A DNA stretch of 64,000 nucleotides from Isoetes taiwanensis (Eukaryota; Streptophyta; Lycopodiopsida; Isoetales; Isoetaceae). The DNA lies in NCBI GenBank assembly GCA_021234155.1, contig JAJEKV010000004.1, forward strand, positions 12,864,716 through 12,928,715, read 5' to 3'. The position numbers were made by a program, and so were the translations under genes. Numbering within the stretch: position 1 is the stretch's first letter; each line of letters begins with the position of its first letter. The notes under the pieces are model-generated. The model saw nothing but the letters and a program-made list of their open reading frames with translations, had not been told where the DNA came from and ran no database searches. This document shows positions 21,776 to 33,426 of the stretch, piece by piece.

Positions 21776-22233
21776 AGGCATGCTCGAGCCTAGGTGGCAT
21801 GTTGGAGCCACCTTGGCATGTTCGAGCCTAGGTGGCATGTTGGAGCCTAGGTGGCATGTTTGAGCCAACCTTGGCATGTTGGAGCCAAGGTGGCATGTTG
21901 GAGCCCACGTGGCATGTTTGAGCCACCTTGGCATGTTGGACCACCTTGGCATGTTGGAGTCTCGGTGGTATGTTGGAGCCTAGGTGGCATGTTTGAGCCA
22001 CCTTGGCATGCTGGAGTCTAGGTGGCATGTTTGAGCCACCTTGGCATGTTTGAGTCTAGGTGGCATGTTGGAGCCTCGGTGGCATGTTGGAGCAATCTTG
22101 GCATGTTGGAGTCTCAGTGGTATATTGGAGCCTAGGTGGCATGTTTGAGCCACCTTGGCATGTTGGAGCCTAGGTGGCATGTTGGAGCCCATGTGGCATG
22201 TTTGAGCCACCTTGGCATGTTAGAGCCTAGTCG
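21776..22233. repeat. 19-bp minisatellite inside the CACTA element, about 24 copies
   Basis: The units read GGCATGTTGGAGCCTAGGT or GGCATGTTTGAGCCACCTT, often alternating as a 38-bp dimer. Copies differ by 1-4 bases. Frames through it on either strand (for example 21734-21952 minus) are artefacts of the repeat. Confidence 0.92.
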
Positions 22234-24179
22234 GCACGAAACTCTGAAGAAGAGGGAGCACCCTCTAGTGTTTCTTGTTCTTCTCTCATTGCACTTTCTA
22301 AAGCTTTCCTGTGCTTGGGGTTGAGAACCCGTGGGTCAGGTTGAATGACCTACAAGTTAAGGTAACATAAATTCTACGCTGTAACTAAAATCATACATAA
22401 ACTAGAGTTTGGATAAGCATCTCATGTCCAGCACGAGCATCCGATGTAGTTGGAGCTTCATGTCTTCCCCATTTAATGAGATGATCCGTGACGATTGATC
22501 TGAAGCGCCTCTTTTGACCCACACATCGTTTGCAATCACACATGATCTTATCGGTCTAGTATTCATAGAAAAAGTGATAGTTACTTTGGCATGAATGTAC
22601 TAACTAAAAGTAATGAATTCTTACCGGTAAAAGGGGAATCTCATCTTGTGGCTAATAGAAGGCTCTTCTAGGCGCAAGCCAAGCATACAAAAGAAAATAG
22701 GTATCGGGTTTTTATTAGGGTTTTACTAAAAATAGTGTATCAGACATGACGTCGCACATAAAACGTACACGACGTCGCACGTTCGACGTGACGTCGCATG
22801 TGTTACATTAGACGTTGACCATACAACGTGTCACGTCGCACGTGCAACGTGGCGTCGCATGGACTACGTCAGACGTTTCATAGTAGACGTCGCATTGTAT
22901 AAACGACGTTACACGTTGCCCATACGACGTGGCGCGTTGCAGTTCCAACGTGGTGCGTTGGTGTTGCAACGTAGGCCATTGCGACGTCTGCTTATACGTT
23001 GGTAATGCGACGTGGCACGTCGCACATGCGACGTCGTGAAAAAATCTTAGCGACCTTTTAAGAACGCGCGATTATTTTGCGACGTTGACGTTTGCCATAC
23101 GTCGCAAACCGACGTCGCTAATAGCCCGTTCTCTAGTAGTGAAACCTGAAGGGTTAAATCTTCTCCCTACAGTACTCTTGAATGACCAAGAGTACCTAAT
23201 CCTTGACGATATCATGTGGGCGTACAATGTTCTTACTGGGGTCCGCCGCATGAAAGTAGAGGTTCTCTATGATCTTGCGGAATATTGCCAAGACGACTTC
23301 ATCGACTTCACTACACCGGTGGTGCAACCTACACAGGTAGAGAGCCTATTGGCATATCGGCCCGAGGAACAAGAGCCCGTTGAGACTCTTTTGTCGCTTC
23401 GCCAGTACTTGCTAGCTGAAACCCCCCAGCCTCCGGAAGAGCAATTTGCGGCCCCGACACGGTCTCTCCTTCGAGATCCGCCTCTGCAAATCACTATGGG
23501 CGAGGGGGATCAAGACGAGGAAGACCTTTGGGACACCAAGGTCAGCCTTAGGGATGAGAGAGAAGAAGAAGAAGAAGGGAAGCTCCCCATCGACTTGGAG
23601 AAGGAAGTCGAGACCTCCACTCCACCCTCAAGTTAGGGCAATGGGCAAACATATGGCCCGATTCTTTCTCTCGACTTCCGCCAAGGAGAGGTGCTATTCT
23701 TCTCCAAGAATTTAGGCCCATTTTCCGAAGCTTCTTGGTGGGCTCCCGAGCCATATCTACTTCAGTGCCATAAGAAGATTGATTATCGTGTTACCACTAT
23801 TACCTCGTCCGTAGAGATTTGGCTATAGCAAATGTTGGGAGACGGGCGGTCACATACCATACGCCTCCTTGCCTTGCGGCGGCACCTTTGGCTACCATCT
23901 CTACCACCGGAGGCGCGCGGCTCAAGCCGCCCTCTCCGCTAGCCCCAGCCACTTTGATGCGTTATCGCCCACCTCCTCGGCCAATGGATGAAGATGAGGG
24001 ATCCAGCCCTAAATTATTGTCTTATGTATTTTGCCTTTGAAATCACCGTTGTTTAAAAAAAAAAAAATGGTTATTACTTTTCGTGATGTGATTTCTCTTT
24101 TGTTGTATCACCAATACATAATGCCAATACAATTTTTTGAATAAGTCTCTTCCATGACAAGTTATTAAGCCTCCCGGAA

Positions 24180-24680
24180 ATGTTAGTATTATATACTCAT
24201 TCCGCCTTTTGCGTAAGAAACGCCGGCCCGAATAATGAAGATAGGATAACATTCCAGATAAGGAGAGATGAACAGGGACCTCCTCAACAGGACTATGGGG
24301 AACGATACAACGAGTATCCTGAACGGGAAGTTGACGATGAGATAGCGGAGCTTATGGTGCCGGAACAACCTTATGATCCTGACAAGGGGATGGAAATAGT
24401 TACTCTCCTTCGAGAACGTGCTTACGATGATTTGAAATGGACCCTTTCCCGCACTTGGGATTATTGGAATATGACCCCACATCAAGCTTTTGAGGATGCT
24501 AATGATCATCTCTGGCAAATCTTCTACGCACTGCGAAGGCTCTTCAACCTTCTGATTATTAGCCCCACTTGGGATTATCAACCCGTTATTATCCGTGCTT
24601 GGGCACGCTACAAGCTCGCCGTGAGCCGTGGCGTGAGAGTGCGCGCTATGCCGCCATGTATCCATCACGCAAACCCTTAA
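24180..24680 (+). CDS. ORF2, unrecognised protein (unit A)
   Basis: An open frame of 166 codons between ORF1 and gag. It is hydrophilic at first (RREDEQGPP-like and EREVDDEIAEL), then has Trp/Tyr-rich helices (DDLKWTLSRTWDYWNMTPHQ, TWDYQPVIIRAWARY). Units B and C keep most of the sequence, with frameshifts. ATG 24180 is chosen because it is the first in frame; an intron joining it to ORF1 is possible. No known domain. Confidence 0.5.
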   Translation: MLVLYTHSAFCVRNAGPNNEDRITFQIRRDEQGPPQQDYGERYNEYPEREVDDEIAELMVPEQPYDPDKGMEIVTLLRERAYDDLKWTLSRTWDYWNMTPHQAFEDANDHLWQIFYALRRLFNLLIISPTWDYQPVIIRAWARYKLAVSRGVRVRAMPPCIHHANP

Positions 24681-24931
24681 GCCGCATTTTCCGCTTTGTG
24701 TGTTCCTATGCTTCACTATGACTAGGAAATGGCCCAGATCGCCCCCCTTTATGTATTATATAACTATAAGTTTATAAGCGTGTTCCGTATGAACTTTTTA
24801 ATGTAACCGCTTATTTCGCTTGTAATTTGAATCTTCCGTCCTTTTTCGTGTTCACTTTGTGTTTCTCGATACTACCCAAAATGACTTTGTTATAACACTT
24901 ATTGTTATCGTACTCTTTCTTATATCATCGT

Positions 24932-26100
24932 ATGTTTAATATAGACGGTTTGACGAATGCCGCCCGCGCACACCCTCAAACGCCGGTCCGGTTAACACCA
25001 ACAAGAATTGATGCTAATGAAAAGACAAATTGCCGAAGTTACATGCCTATGTGTTGCATGCTAACCCACCACAAAGATGTACAAGAAGACGGACCGAGTT
25101 GCCTCCGTTGTCCGCTTAGTCCGCCTACCCAAAGCATCCCCACCACAAACCAGCCCCGTTCTGCTGTGAAAAGAGGCCCCAGTCCTAAACGCCGACGGAG
25201 CTCCTCTAGAGACAAGTGCCACCTCCTCAAAAGTCTGCCGCCGTCATCATCGAATCATCCGCATCATCCGGGTGGCCATGCAAAGCCCGAGATAAGGAGT
25301 ACCGCAAGACAGGTTGATACAAACCATAACCAAGATATGGAAGAATAGGAAATTGGCCCGGTTTGATGGGAAATCTAGGGCGGCTTGAATGCCGTAATCC
25401 CGGCCGGACGAAATGAAGGAGTTCGGCAGTCCTATGGCATGACAGAAAAGATACGTGAAAGGTTGCCACCACAAACCTTACCGAGCTGCCCGTATTTGGT
25501 GGAAGGGCTATGCCGAGCCAAACATCCGGGATGTGAGTAGATGCAACTTCGTAAAGTTTGCCAAGGCCTTCAAATCGCATTATGTGCCTCGTGCACATAA
25601 ATGCCAACAGATCCGCACTTTCTACAGTTGGAGCGAGAAAGAGTATGTCCGCATGTGCTTACACGGATGAGTTTATGCGCTCGAGACCGTATGTACCGGT
25701 ATGAATGAGAAAAGGGCGCGGAGGGCTATATAGAGGGTTTGGCACCATCGATCAAACGGATGGTTAAGGCCATCGACCAAATCGGGCTTGCGGCCGAGGC
25801 TAAAGCATTGAGCCTCGAGGAGGACATACCAAGGAGTCGGATCCGCCCCTGCCCTTACTCGCAGCCACGCCGTCCACACCTTTACAAACCCCGCCTCCAA
25901 GTCCGGGCCCTCTCAAGAAACTCTTACGGCCGCCCGGAAGAAGAAAGTCGCTTTTAGCACACCGGATAAGCGTAACAATGCCGGTAAGGAAGTTCAAACC
26001 TCTTACCCATTCCTAAAGAGGCGAGAACAACAAATGCCGAGATAAGGCATGTTACGTGTATGAGGCCCGACACTTCATGCAATTGCCCATATGTTACCTG
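24932..26100 (+). pseudogene. Gag region of unit A
   Basis: It starts MFNIDG at 24932. A proline-rich linker precedes the retrotransposon gag core, recognisable at 25480-25810 by 'KFAKAFKSHYVPRAHKCQQI' and 'GYIEGLAPSIKRMVKAID' in two frames. A zinc-knuckle remnant lies near 26045-26095 with Cys residues out of frame. At least four frameshifts interrupt it. Gag would form the particle around the element RNA. Confidence 0.75.
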
Positions 26101-26269
26101 CATCGCGCCTACCGCCATGGCCGACCTTTGACTGACGATATTGAGTCAACATTACCTCGGCCGACGAGGGACGCCTCCCGAGTACATTCACGGTGCGTCT
26201 CATATCCTTGCAGCTATAGAAACCGGTAATGTCGAAAGTCACCGCATTTCCACCATAGGCCAAGTAGAC

Positions 26270-26655
26270 AAGTAAAGCCTTTTGTAATTCTTATGGATAC
26301 CGGAGTACACATAATTTTGCTTCTCCTAGAATGGCCCAGTCCTACAACCGAAACCCTAAGGTCACGAATCGAGGCCCATCCACTTTAGCCGCTGGTAAGG
26401 TTAGACATACTCATGGTCGCCGTGATCAACCTTAAGATGTATTGCCAGCGCACCGGTTGCCATGGGCCCGAAGTTAATGGATATTGGCAAATCTGACCTC
26501 ATTGTTGGAATGGAATTTTTGGCATCCGCAAAAGCCAACATAGATCTGCGAAAAGAGAGAAGTTACCTTCAACGCAGCTAATGGAGCCCGCGTAACTATA
26601 AAAGGTGAACCATTCAACCCTATCATGCGCCTATGTCCATTCGACAGCTAGATAA
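26270..26655 (+). pseudogene. Retropepsin region of unit A
   Basis: Frames read 'LMDTGVHI', a D-T-G active-site match, then pieces equal to unit C's 'NIGLRKEKLPFSAANGASV' and 'KGEPFNPIM' (protease-RT linker). Several frameshifts are present. Confidence 0.6.
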
Positions 26656-26959
26656 AGCTATACGCTAGCAAAAAGCTCCTCTCGTTATTAGACTTGCTTC
26701 CATTGAGTCGATGCTAAGCAAAACCAAGTAATCAACACCTTGCCACGGGGATTGCCAATTCTCTCCATCAATTTAGCGATCTTTTCCCGCATCGAAATCC
26801 GTAAGCTTCCTCCTTTCTCAGAGGGGTAGAATGTGAGATAGCTTTTTAGAGCCCCAGTACTAAACCCACCAAAGAAGGCCCCGTGCACCGTATGAGTCTT
26901 CCGTGAGTTGGCGAGCTTAACAAACAACTTCAAGAGCCGCTAAACCTAGGTTTTATTCG

Positions 26960-28110
26960 ACCTAGCGCTTAAGCCCTTTGGCCTCTATTCTTTTGTAAAG
27001 AAAAAGGACGGCTCCTTGAGAATGTGTATTGATTATCGGCAAACTCAACAAGCATACCATCAAAAATCGCTATGCTTTGCCGAGAGCGAGATGATCTAAT
27101 GGATCAGTTGCAAGGCCAAATATTTTTCAAAGATTGACCTTCGCCCGGATATCATCGATAAGGATTAAAGAGGAGGACATCCATAAATCTGCTTTTCGAC
27201 TAGATATGGGCATTATGAGTTTACCGTTATGCCTTTTGGATTAACTAATGCCCCCGCAACGCTTATGCGGTTAATGAACGATGTTTTCCGGCAATACTTG
27301 GATGATTTTGTTGTCATTTTCTTTGACGACATTCTCATCTACAAGAAGACTCTAGAAGAGCATGAGAAACATCTTAAATTGGCCCTACAAAAGTTAAGAC
27401 GCCATCGCCTTTTTGCCAAGTTCTCTATGCAAGTTTGCCACCCAAAGGTTGACTATTTGGGCCATATCATTTCTGCAGAGGGAATTGCTACGATCCAAAG
27501 AAAAATAGAGGCCGTAAGGGAATGGCCTATTCCGGAAAAATGTCTCCGAGGTCCCAAGTTTCTTGGGGCTAGCAGATATTACCGAAAATTTGTAAAGGAT
27601 TTTGCAAAGATTGCAGTCCTCTTACAAATCTGACCAAGCATGAGAAGGTAAAGGATTGGATGGAGCACCGGAAGACTAAGGTTCGTGAGAAGTTTCCAAA
27701 GAGCTTAAAGATGCCTTAACCTCAAAGACCCGCTCTCACGCTGTCCGATCCCCGATAAGGATAAACTAGTGGCCACAGATGCCGCGAAAATCGCCACCGG
27801 TGGGGTTCTAATGCGAGGGGAGGGTTATTGCTTATGATTCAAAGAAGATGAATGAGACGTAACAACGATATCCTACCCATGACCGTGGAATTGTCGGTCA
27901 GAAGTTCAAGGCTTTAATATGGAGACACTACCTCCTTGGTAGAAGATTCCAGCTGGACACGGATCACCAAAGTCTCCGATATTTAACCACCCAACCCAAT
28001 CTCAACCTCCCAAGCAGAGGAGATGGATGGAATTTCTTGAAGAATATGATTTTGAGATCATGTATAAGCCCGAAAGCACAATGTGGTTGGATGCATTATC
28101 ACGCCATCCC
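26960..28110 (+). pseudogene. Reverse transcriptase and RNase H region of unit A
   Basis: RT begins 'KKDGSLRMCIDYR' at about 26999 and is open at 27229-27633 with MPFGLTNAPATL and the catalytic FFDDILIY (a variant of the YxDD box), then HPKVDYLGHIIS. The thumb leads into RNase H at about 27770-28060, with DAAKIATGGVL, the GRRF/TDHQSLRYL motif and DALSRHPLV at its end. Frameshifts occur at about 27120, 27630, 27690 and 27880. Order and motifs are those of Ty3/gypsy. Confidence 0.88.
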
Positions 28111-28299
28111 TTGGTAACCCGAACCCATTGTAATGCGATTTCGACACTCACAAGTGAGTTTGGTAAAATGATAGAACATACTTTGGCCACCGATCCCGAA
28201 GTTCTATGAAATTTGGAGTAGTCTAAATAAGGAGGCACGCACAGATAAAAAGAACGTGACGCTTTCCTCATATATAAGAAAGAGGGCAATTTGTTGTAT

Positions 28300-29712
28300 C
28301 ACAAGGACAAGTTGTGTGTACCTCATACTTCCTGGGTGCGTAAGTTAATCCTCCATGACACGCAACAAAACCCCTATAGCCGGACATGCCGGTTTTATGA
28401 AGACCTACTTTAAAATCCGCCCCGCTTATTTTTGGCCTTCGATGAAGAAGGACATTGCCGTGTACATTAAGCAAAGGTCAAGTATGTCAGCACCAAGGCG
28501 TAACAATTAAGGACTCCGTGAGAATTGCAACCTTTGGATGTGCCCAACGCTAAGTGGGAAGTGATAACCATGGATTTCATTGTGGGCCTTCCACGCACTC
28601 TTCGTGGATATGATGCGTTAATGGTAGTGGTCGACAAATTGTCGAAGATGGCTCATTTCTTGCCATGTCGCACCACCTGACACCGCCTTTGATATCGCTC
28701 GCTTTTGCAAAGGAGATCTTCGATTGCACGGAATGCCACGGGTTATTGTATCCGACGAGATCCCAAATTTGTAAGTGCGCTCGAAGGATTTCTTCACCAC
28801 CATCCGCACCAAGCTTGCTATGAGTACCGCGATATCATCCTCGACATGGTCGACAGAAGCGCACCAATCGTATCATAGAGGATATGCTACGGTTATGTGT
28901 GGAGTAAGCAATCCCAATGGGTCACTATATTTATCTAGTAGAGTTTGCCTATAACAAAGATGAAACAGAGTCTTCCAAAATGTCTCCTTTCATGATAAAT
29001 TATGGTTATCAATGCCTTACTCCCCGACACATGGCACAACCCCGCGTCGAAAAGTGGAGGTTTCTCAACAACTCCTCCCGGAGATGCAAGCTTTGGTCGA
29101 GGAAGTACGCGGTTACTTGCTAGGCGCACGCAATCGTCAAAAGAGTGTAGCAGATAAGCACAGACCCCACGAAGTCTTCCGTGGGGTGAATCGGGTTTGG
29201 CTTAAGATTAAGGTAAAACAAGCCAAGCTTAAGATTGGTAACTGCAAGAAGTTGGCACCCGATGGGCTGGACCGCTCAAAATCACCGAACGTATTGGGGA
29301 GCAAGCATATCGCCTGGACTTGCCACCCCGCTTTAAAGATCCACAAGGTTTTTCATGTGAGTCTTCTAAAGCAAAGACACCCCGATCCGGAGGAGGTTTT
29401 GGAAACCCCAACCCTCCCCGAAATGACAGAGGAGCAGCTAGAGATAGTACCAAGCTCTTCTTGATCGAGCTTATAAAACGCACTGTGAGGACTCAAATGC
29501 TACAATACTTGGTCAAGTGGAAACACTTGCCGCTGGAGGATGCTACGGGGTGATGCAAACGTATCTTGAGAAGCACTATCCGGATTTCATGCGCCAATCT
29601 CAAGGTCAAGACTATCAACGATGCTATCAACCCCGCCCGTGCAGAAGCTTGAAGACTTGATTCACGAGAATCGAGAGAGGGTAGATGCATCGAAGTTAAC
29701 AACAAGCATCGA
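28300..29712 (+). pseudogene. Integrase with C-terminal chromodomain, unit A
   Basis: The integrase zinc finger lies near 28340-28500 and is damaged here (unit B keeps CQVCQQTK). The catalytic core shows '[20 protein letters not shown]', then [13 protein letters not shown] and the IVSDE region near 28745. The C-terminal part has 'KIHKVFHVSLLKQRHPDPEE'. At about 29440-29610 a chromodomain reads 'MLQYLVKWKHLPLEDAT' with the conserved aromatic and Trp positions. Such domains direct integration to marked chromatin in chromoviruses. Broken by several indels. Confidence 0.85.
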
Positions 29713-30227
29713 TGATGGGATCACCTTCGTGTTCCTTAGGACGTGGTGTACTGTCAATGTGGACACAACCACGAACTGCGTGTAAAGCATGAACTTCCTT
29801 ACGCCGCAATGAATTGCGAACCATAGGCATAATAGGTTCCTTGTAGATAAATTTTCTTTCATTTCTTCTAGGGGGTGGACCCTTCAACCACAATCTAATT
29901 ATTTTTATCTATGAAAACTGATATATTGACATGTGCAGGCCAGTGAGCAGTACGTGACCTGCCCATGTATAGGGGGTTGCTGATGACCCGACTTTCTCCG
30001 TTTTCATGGTGTTTACACATAGTTCTTTAGTGTTACGCTGCTTTTTGATATTGGACTTCGGTCCTTGAACTTGATGCTTATGATAATAATGTAAATTGCA
30101 CTTTTGGTGCTTAAACTGTTGTAAACTTCAAAGCTTTAATATATTACCTTCTGAAATAAGGAATTTCCTTATTGTCATTTATTATATTTGTATCTAACCT
30201 CAATGCCGAGGGACAAAGATTATTTTT
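29713..30227 (+). other. 3' untranslated region of unit A
   Basis: Non-coding, AT-rich, and almost identical to 39047-39565 in unit B and to 41678-42189 (inverted) in unit C. It carries sequence up to the polypurine tract. Confidence 0.65.
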
Positions 30228-30240
30228 AAGGAGGGGAGAA
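30228..30240 (+). promoter_or_regulatory. Polypurine tract of unit A
   Basis: AAGGAGGGGAGAA sits directly before the LTR start TGTGACG; it primes plus-strand DNA synthesis. Confidence 0.88.
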
Positions 30241-31861
30241 TGTGACGTTCCAAGTATTTATACGGTATAAGTATAAATATGTTGACACGTCACCAAGGAT
30301 ACATACGCCACATGGGGTATGGGAACCTAGGTGGTTCACTTAAAAGGAATTAAATTAGCTATGCTAAATTAGCTATGCTAATTTAATTATTGACAATAAT
30401 AACCTATAATTAAGGAACTAATATTTAAAAACCATAATTAAGCTAATTATGGTTTGGGAAGGCGCCACGTGGCCACCCTCGATTGGTTAGCATGATAATG
30501 CTAATTGGGGTCAATAGGGTGGATCACCACCCCCATATCAGCCACAACTCACCTTGAGCAAAGGGAGCCACCCTTGACCGTGACCCGAGTGGCCACCTTG
30601 AGCAATTGGACGCCACCCTTCTCACACAAGTTGAACACCAAGATCAAGAAGATGGAGATCCCCAATGACAATGGGTCGAAAAAACACGTGGGTGGCTAGT
30701 GTAGTTGTGAATTCTAGGGTAAGCGCCTGTTGGGCACCCGCTTGGGTTGTTGGTCTATTCTCTCTCTGGTTTACTCGTAGGAACTAACCCTTGATTGTAA
30801 AGGTAGGTTCTCTATATATTTCGATTCTGGTTCCGCTTTGTAATGGATGGATTGGTGGTTGTTAGCCTAGTGTTACCTCGAAATGGGGATTAAGGGGGTA
30901 GAGACCTCGAGGCTATTTATTGTAGTATGCTCCTAGATAGAGCCCCTCAGATATCCCGCATTGCGGCCAGGCACAAGAGCCCACCGGTCATAGATGCTAT
31001 GGTATTGGCTTAGCACCGCACAAGGAACACAAAGCAGGTGAAGTGGGGTGGGGTCTTGCACCTAACATAAAAGGCTCCCGAGACTCCTACAAAGGAGCTA
31101 GGGCCCCGATAGCCTGGCCACGAGGGCCGGGTATGGGTCCGACACTCCCTGGGTGTAGAGGTGTGACCCGTGATGGGGCACCTTGCACTTTGAGTAGATT
31201 TAGGGTGAGTAAGTCGGCACGGAATGCGGGGTCGCTGATGCGCACGTATTCTCTAGCTCACCCATGGAACCACCGCGGATTCCGAAGGGGACGCTTCCAC
31301 CCCGCCTCATCTGGACCGGGCTTCATGAACCCCGAGTAGGCTCAGCAGGGTGATGCCTCGAGCCCAAGTCCCCTGGAAGGCTATAGCGGCCATAGCGCGA
31401 TTTGACCCATCCGCAAAGTGTGCAATGAGGGGCGATGGAGTGGACAACCCTAGCCAATGTTCTATGCCGCCCAACGCCATGTCAAGATTCTCGTCTCGCT
31501 GATCTCTTGAGGCCTAGCCGCCACATCCTCACCGAGTCCGAACCGGGTAGAACCATGGGTTTGGGGTGTTTTCTTTAGGTTTAGATGCATATTCTTTGCC
31601 GCTGGTATTTGATGGATATGCCACCCTTCGTGGTGGTTATTTATACGCGATTTATGCCGCGGTGCTAACCCTTGTATTCACGCCCGCCACGTTTGAGCCC
31701 CATTGAAGGCGTAATGTAATGACCCCTTCGGTGTCCTTCTCTCGCATCATATTATAGATGGCCCGAATAGACGGAGGGTCTCGCCATGGCGAAGTTGGTC
31801 GCCATGGGAGGGAAAGTCCCCGTATGTATACGTCCGAGGGTCGATATGTTCGTGGAGCGCC
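30241..31861 (+). repeat. LTR shared by units A and B
   Basis: It is both the 3' LTR of unit A and the left LTR of unit B. It is near-identical to 14042-15672 except for clustered small indels and a 14-bp local duplication (GAATTAAATTAGCTATGCTA region, near 30355). Its end GTGGAGCGCC joins directly to the AT-rich leader, skipping the PBS and about 440 bases present in unit A. Confidence 0.85.
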
Positions 31862-32212
31862 AAAAAAAATATTTATTTTAAATTTTTAATAAAAGTCAAA
31901 AGTTAAAATTTGAATTTTGAAGTGTCTTTTTCGTGTGTTTCTTTTTGAGCCTTTTTTTCCATATAGCCATAGCCGGACCTAAGCTCCACATCCGCCATAG
32001 CCGACCTCGACGCCTTCCTTTGCACCGCCTCTACACCCCTGCCCCTCGATACCCTTTTCATATTGTCCCCGCCTTTGCGCCTCCTTTCTCCTTTCTCCCT
32101 TGTTGTCCCTATAAAGTACGACATGCCGCTTCTTGCCGACCAGATCCAAGAAACCGGCTATATATCGCTTGTTTGTCGCCTTTAGTCGAGCATCTTGGCC
32201 GAGGAAGACCCT

Positions 32213-33426
32213 ATGATAGATACCATTCTTAACCTTTTGTCAAGCACTTTGTCGAGGGCCGAATGACAGTCCCCTACCCTATCTTCCACTTCAACGAGCC
32301 TTCCTCCTCGTTGAATGAAGCCGGGCCAGATTACACTCTCGCGGAGCAGCCGACCGCATGGGCCGTGGGTTAAGTTTTATTCCTCGCCGTGACCGTGATG
32401 AAGACCTCAGGGAGCTTAGTCGAACGGCTCGAGGATCATGCATCCGCCCGACTAGAAGACTTGCACTAAACAGCCGCCCACCACCGACCTAAGGATGGAT
32501 CGCTTTTACTATTTGGGAGGGGTCGGTACTTACCTACTAGGAATACTTTAACCTTCCCACCTTTTCTTGGAATGAAAGCCTCAATAGTTTCATTTTTGAA
32601 AATGTCCCTCCTGGTTTCAACAAAGGCCATCTAGAATCCATCCAAGAAGATATGGGCACGCCGCCACTCCAGTATCATACTGAGATTGGCCGCTGCATCA
32701 AGCGCGCATGGAGAGAGAGGCTAGGGTGAAGAACGAGCGGCTCCTAAAGGAAGGCGAAGACTCCCATGGCCAGCAAAGTGAGCACGGTGCAGAGGAGCGG
32801 CTAGGCCATCGCCAGGAGGAGCAAAGAGCAGAATTTTGATGATAGACAAAGCAGACCTAGGTGCGGCCCAACGCCGAATCCCGCACAAACCCCCTCGCTG
32901 ATGTAAACCAAGCCGCCAATCCACGCTAAAGCCACCGGGTCGGCAACCGAGACCTAAAAGGACCAAATCTAGACCGTTAGGGTGGGGTGAACTACAAGAC
33001 CCGATTGCAACAGATGCTACGACGCCAAGAAGACCTCGGCCGAGAGAAGGGAGTTGATCGTGGAGCGCCTGGCATCCTTCGAGAGGAGGTAAATCCATTC
33101 CGCCGCCAAGGCGACCCTTAAGCCGCTGAAGCCCCATAGGTTCCCAGCACCCGGTAGCTCTTCGAGATAATGCTAAGTATCGAAAGACTACCGAAGCCAT
33201 TGATCCGTCGGGCTTCCCCTTCCAAATACTTCGTCGCGGGAGATCGCCAGAATTCAAGACCGACTTAAGGCTTTCAAGCCTTTATGGTCCCTTGCATTAC
33301 AAGAGGTCACGAGGCATACCCGATTGAGCTTTTGAGCGATGCCAACTTGTGTGCCATACATGCGAAGCGGGTTACTATTATGCCCAAGGACCTTCACTTG
33401 GCACGGCGGATCCGAGGGGATCTTAG
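32213..33426 (+). pseudogene. ORF0 with histone H3 domain, unit B
   Basis: It has the same layout as unit A: TATA box at 32110-32116, ATG 32213 (MIDTIL), E/Q-rich region near 32700-32860, H3 part from about 33058 to TAG 33424-33426. H3 blocks such as '[20 protein letters not shown]' are intact near the end, but about ten small indels break the frame upstream. Differences from A fall mainly at CAG, CTG and CGG positions, so part of the damage may be sequencing error. Confidence 0.75.

Larger units (their letters stand above)
18468..23141. mobile_element. Non-autonomous CACTA (En/Spm-type) DNA transposon
   Basis: Both ends have a 32-bp terminal inverted repeat starting CACTACTA (18468-18499 and 23110-23141, one mismatch). 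A 3-bp duplication AAA flanks it at 18465-18467 and 23142-23144, as expected for the family. Units B (about 34195-34203) and C (about 48405-48425) show the empty site. Subterminal regions (18500-18920 and 22745-23110) are packed with ACGTCGC/GACGTC motifs in both orientations, the usual transposase-binding layout. No transposase frame is visible in 4.67 kb; the interior is AT-rich filler, a degenerate repeat near 20220-20400 and a minisatellite. It must have moved with a transposase supplied elsewhere. Confidence 0.9.
17964..24040 (+). pseudogene. ORF1, acidic protein, interrupted by a CACTA transposon (unit A)
   Basis: The 5' part, 17964-18467, starts MACPTLQQWYVDGEHWDP and runs open into the CACTA element. 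The 3' part resumes at 23145 (EGLNLLPTVLLNDQEYLILDD) and can be followed with one or two frameshifts to a stop at 24038-24040. The product would be about 460 residues, with acidic clusters (PEDDEVVDEQD; EREEEEEGK) and a proline-rich end. I recognise no domain. The same ORF without CACTA is in unit B and unit C. Acidic clusters occur in histone chaperones, but that link is only a guess from the neighbouring H3. Confidence 0.6.

Noticed and set aside
21734-22324. Cys/His-rich repeat proteins on both strands, and a CRISPR-like array
   Set aside because: They are frames through a 19-bp minisatellite without spacers; a plant transposon context excludes CRISPR.
18468-23141. Helitron or Mutator element
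   Set aside because: CACTA ends, true terminal inverted repeats and a 3-bp duplication fit En/Spm and not those families.
24189-24716. 175-codon minus-strand frame
   Set aside because: Antisense shadow of ORF2; the plus-strand frame is the one kept with gag-pol orientation.
32721-33257. 178-codon minus-strand frame in unit B (and 17089-17562 in unit A)
   Set aside because: Antisense to ORF0/H3, with composition set by the opposite strand.
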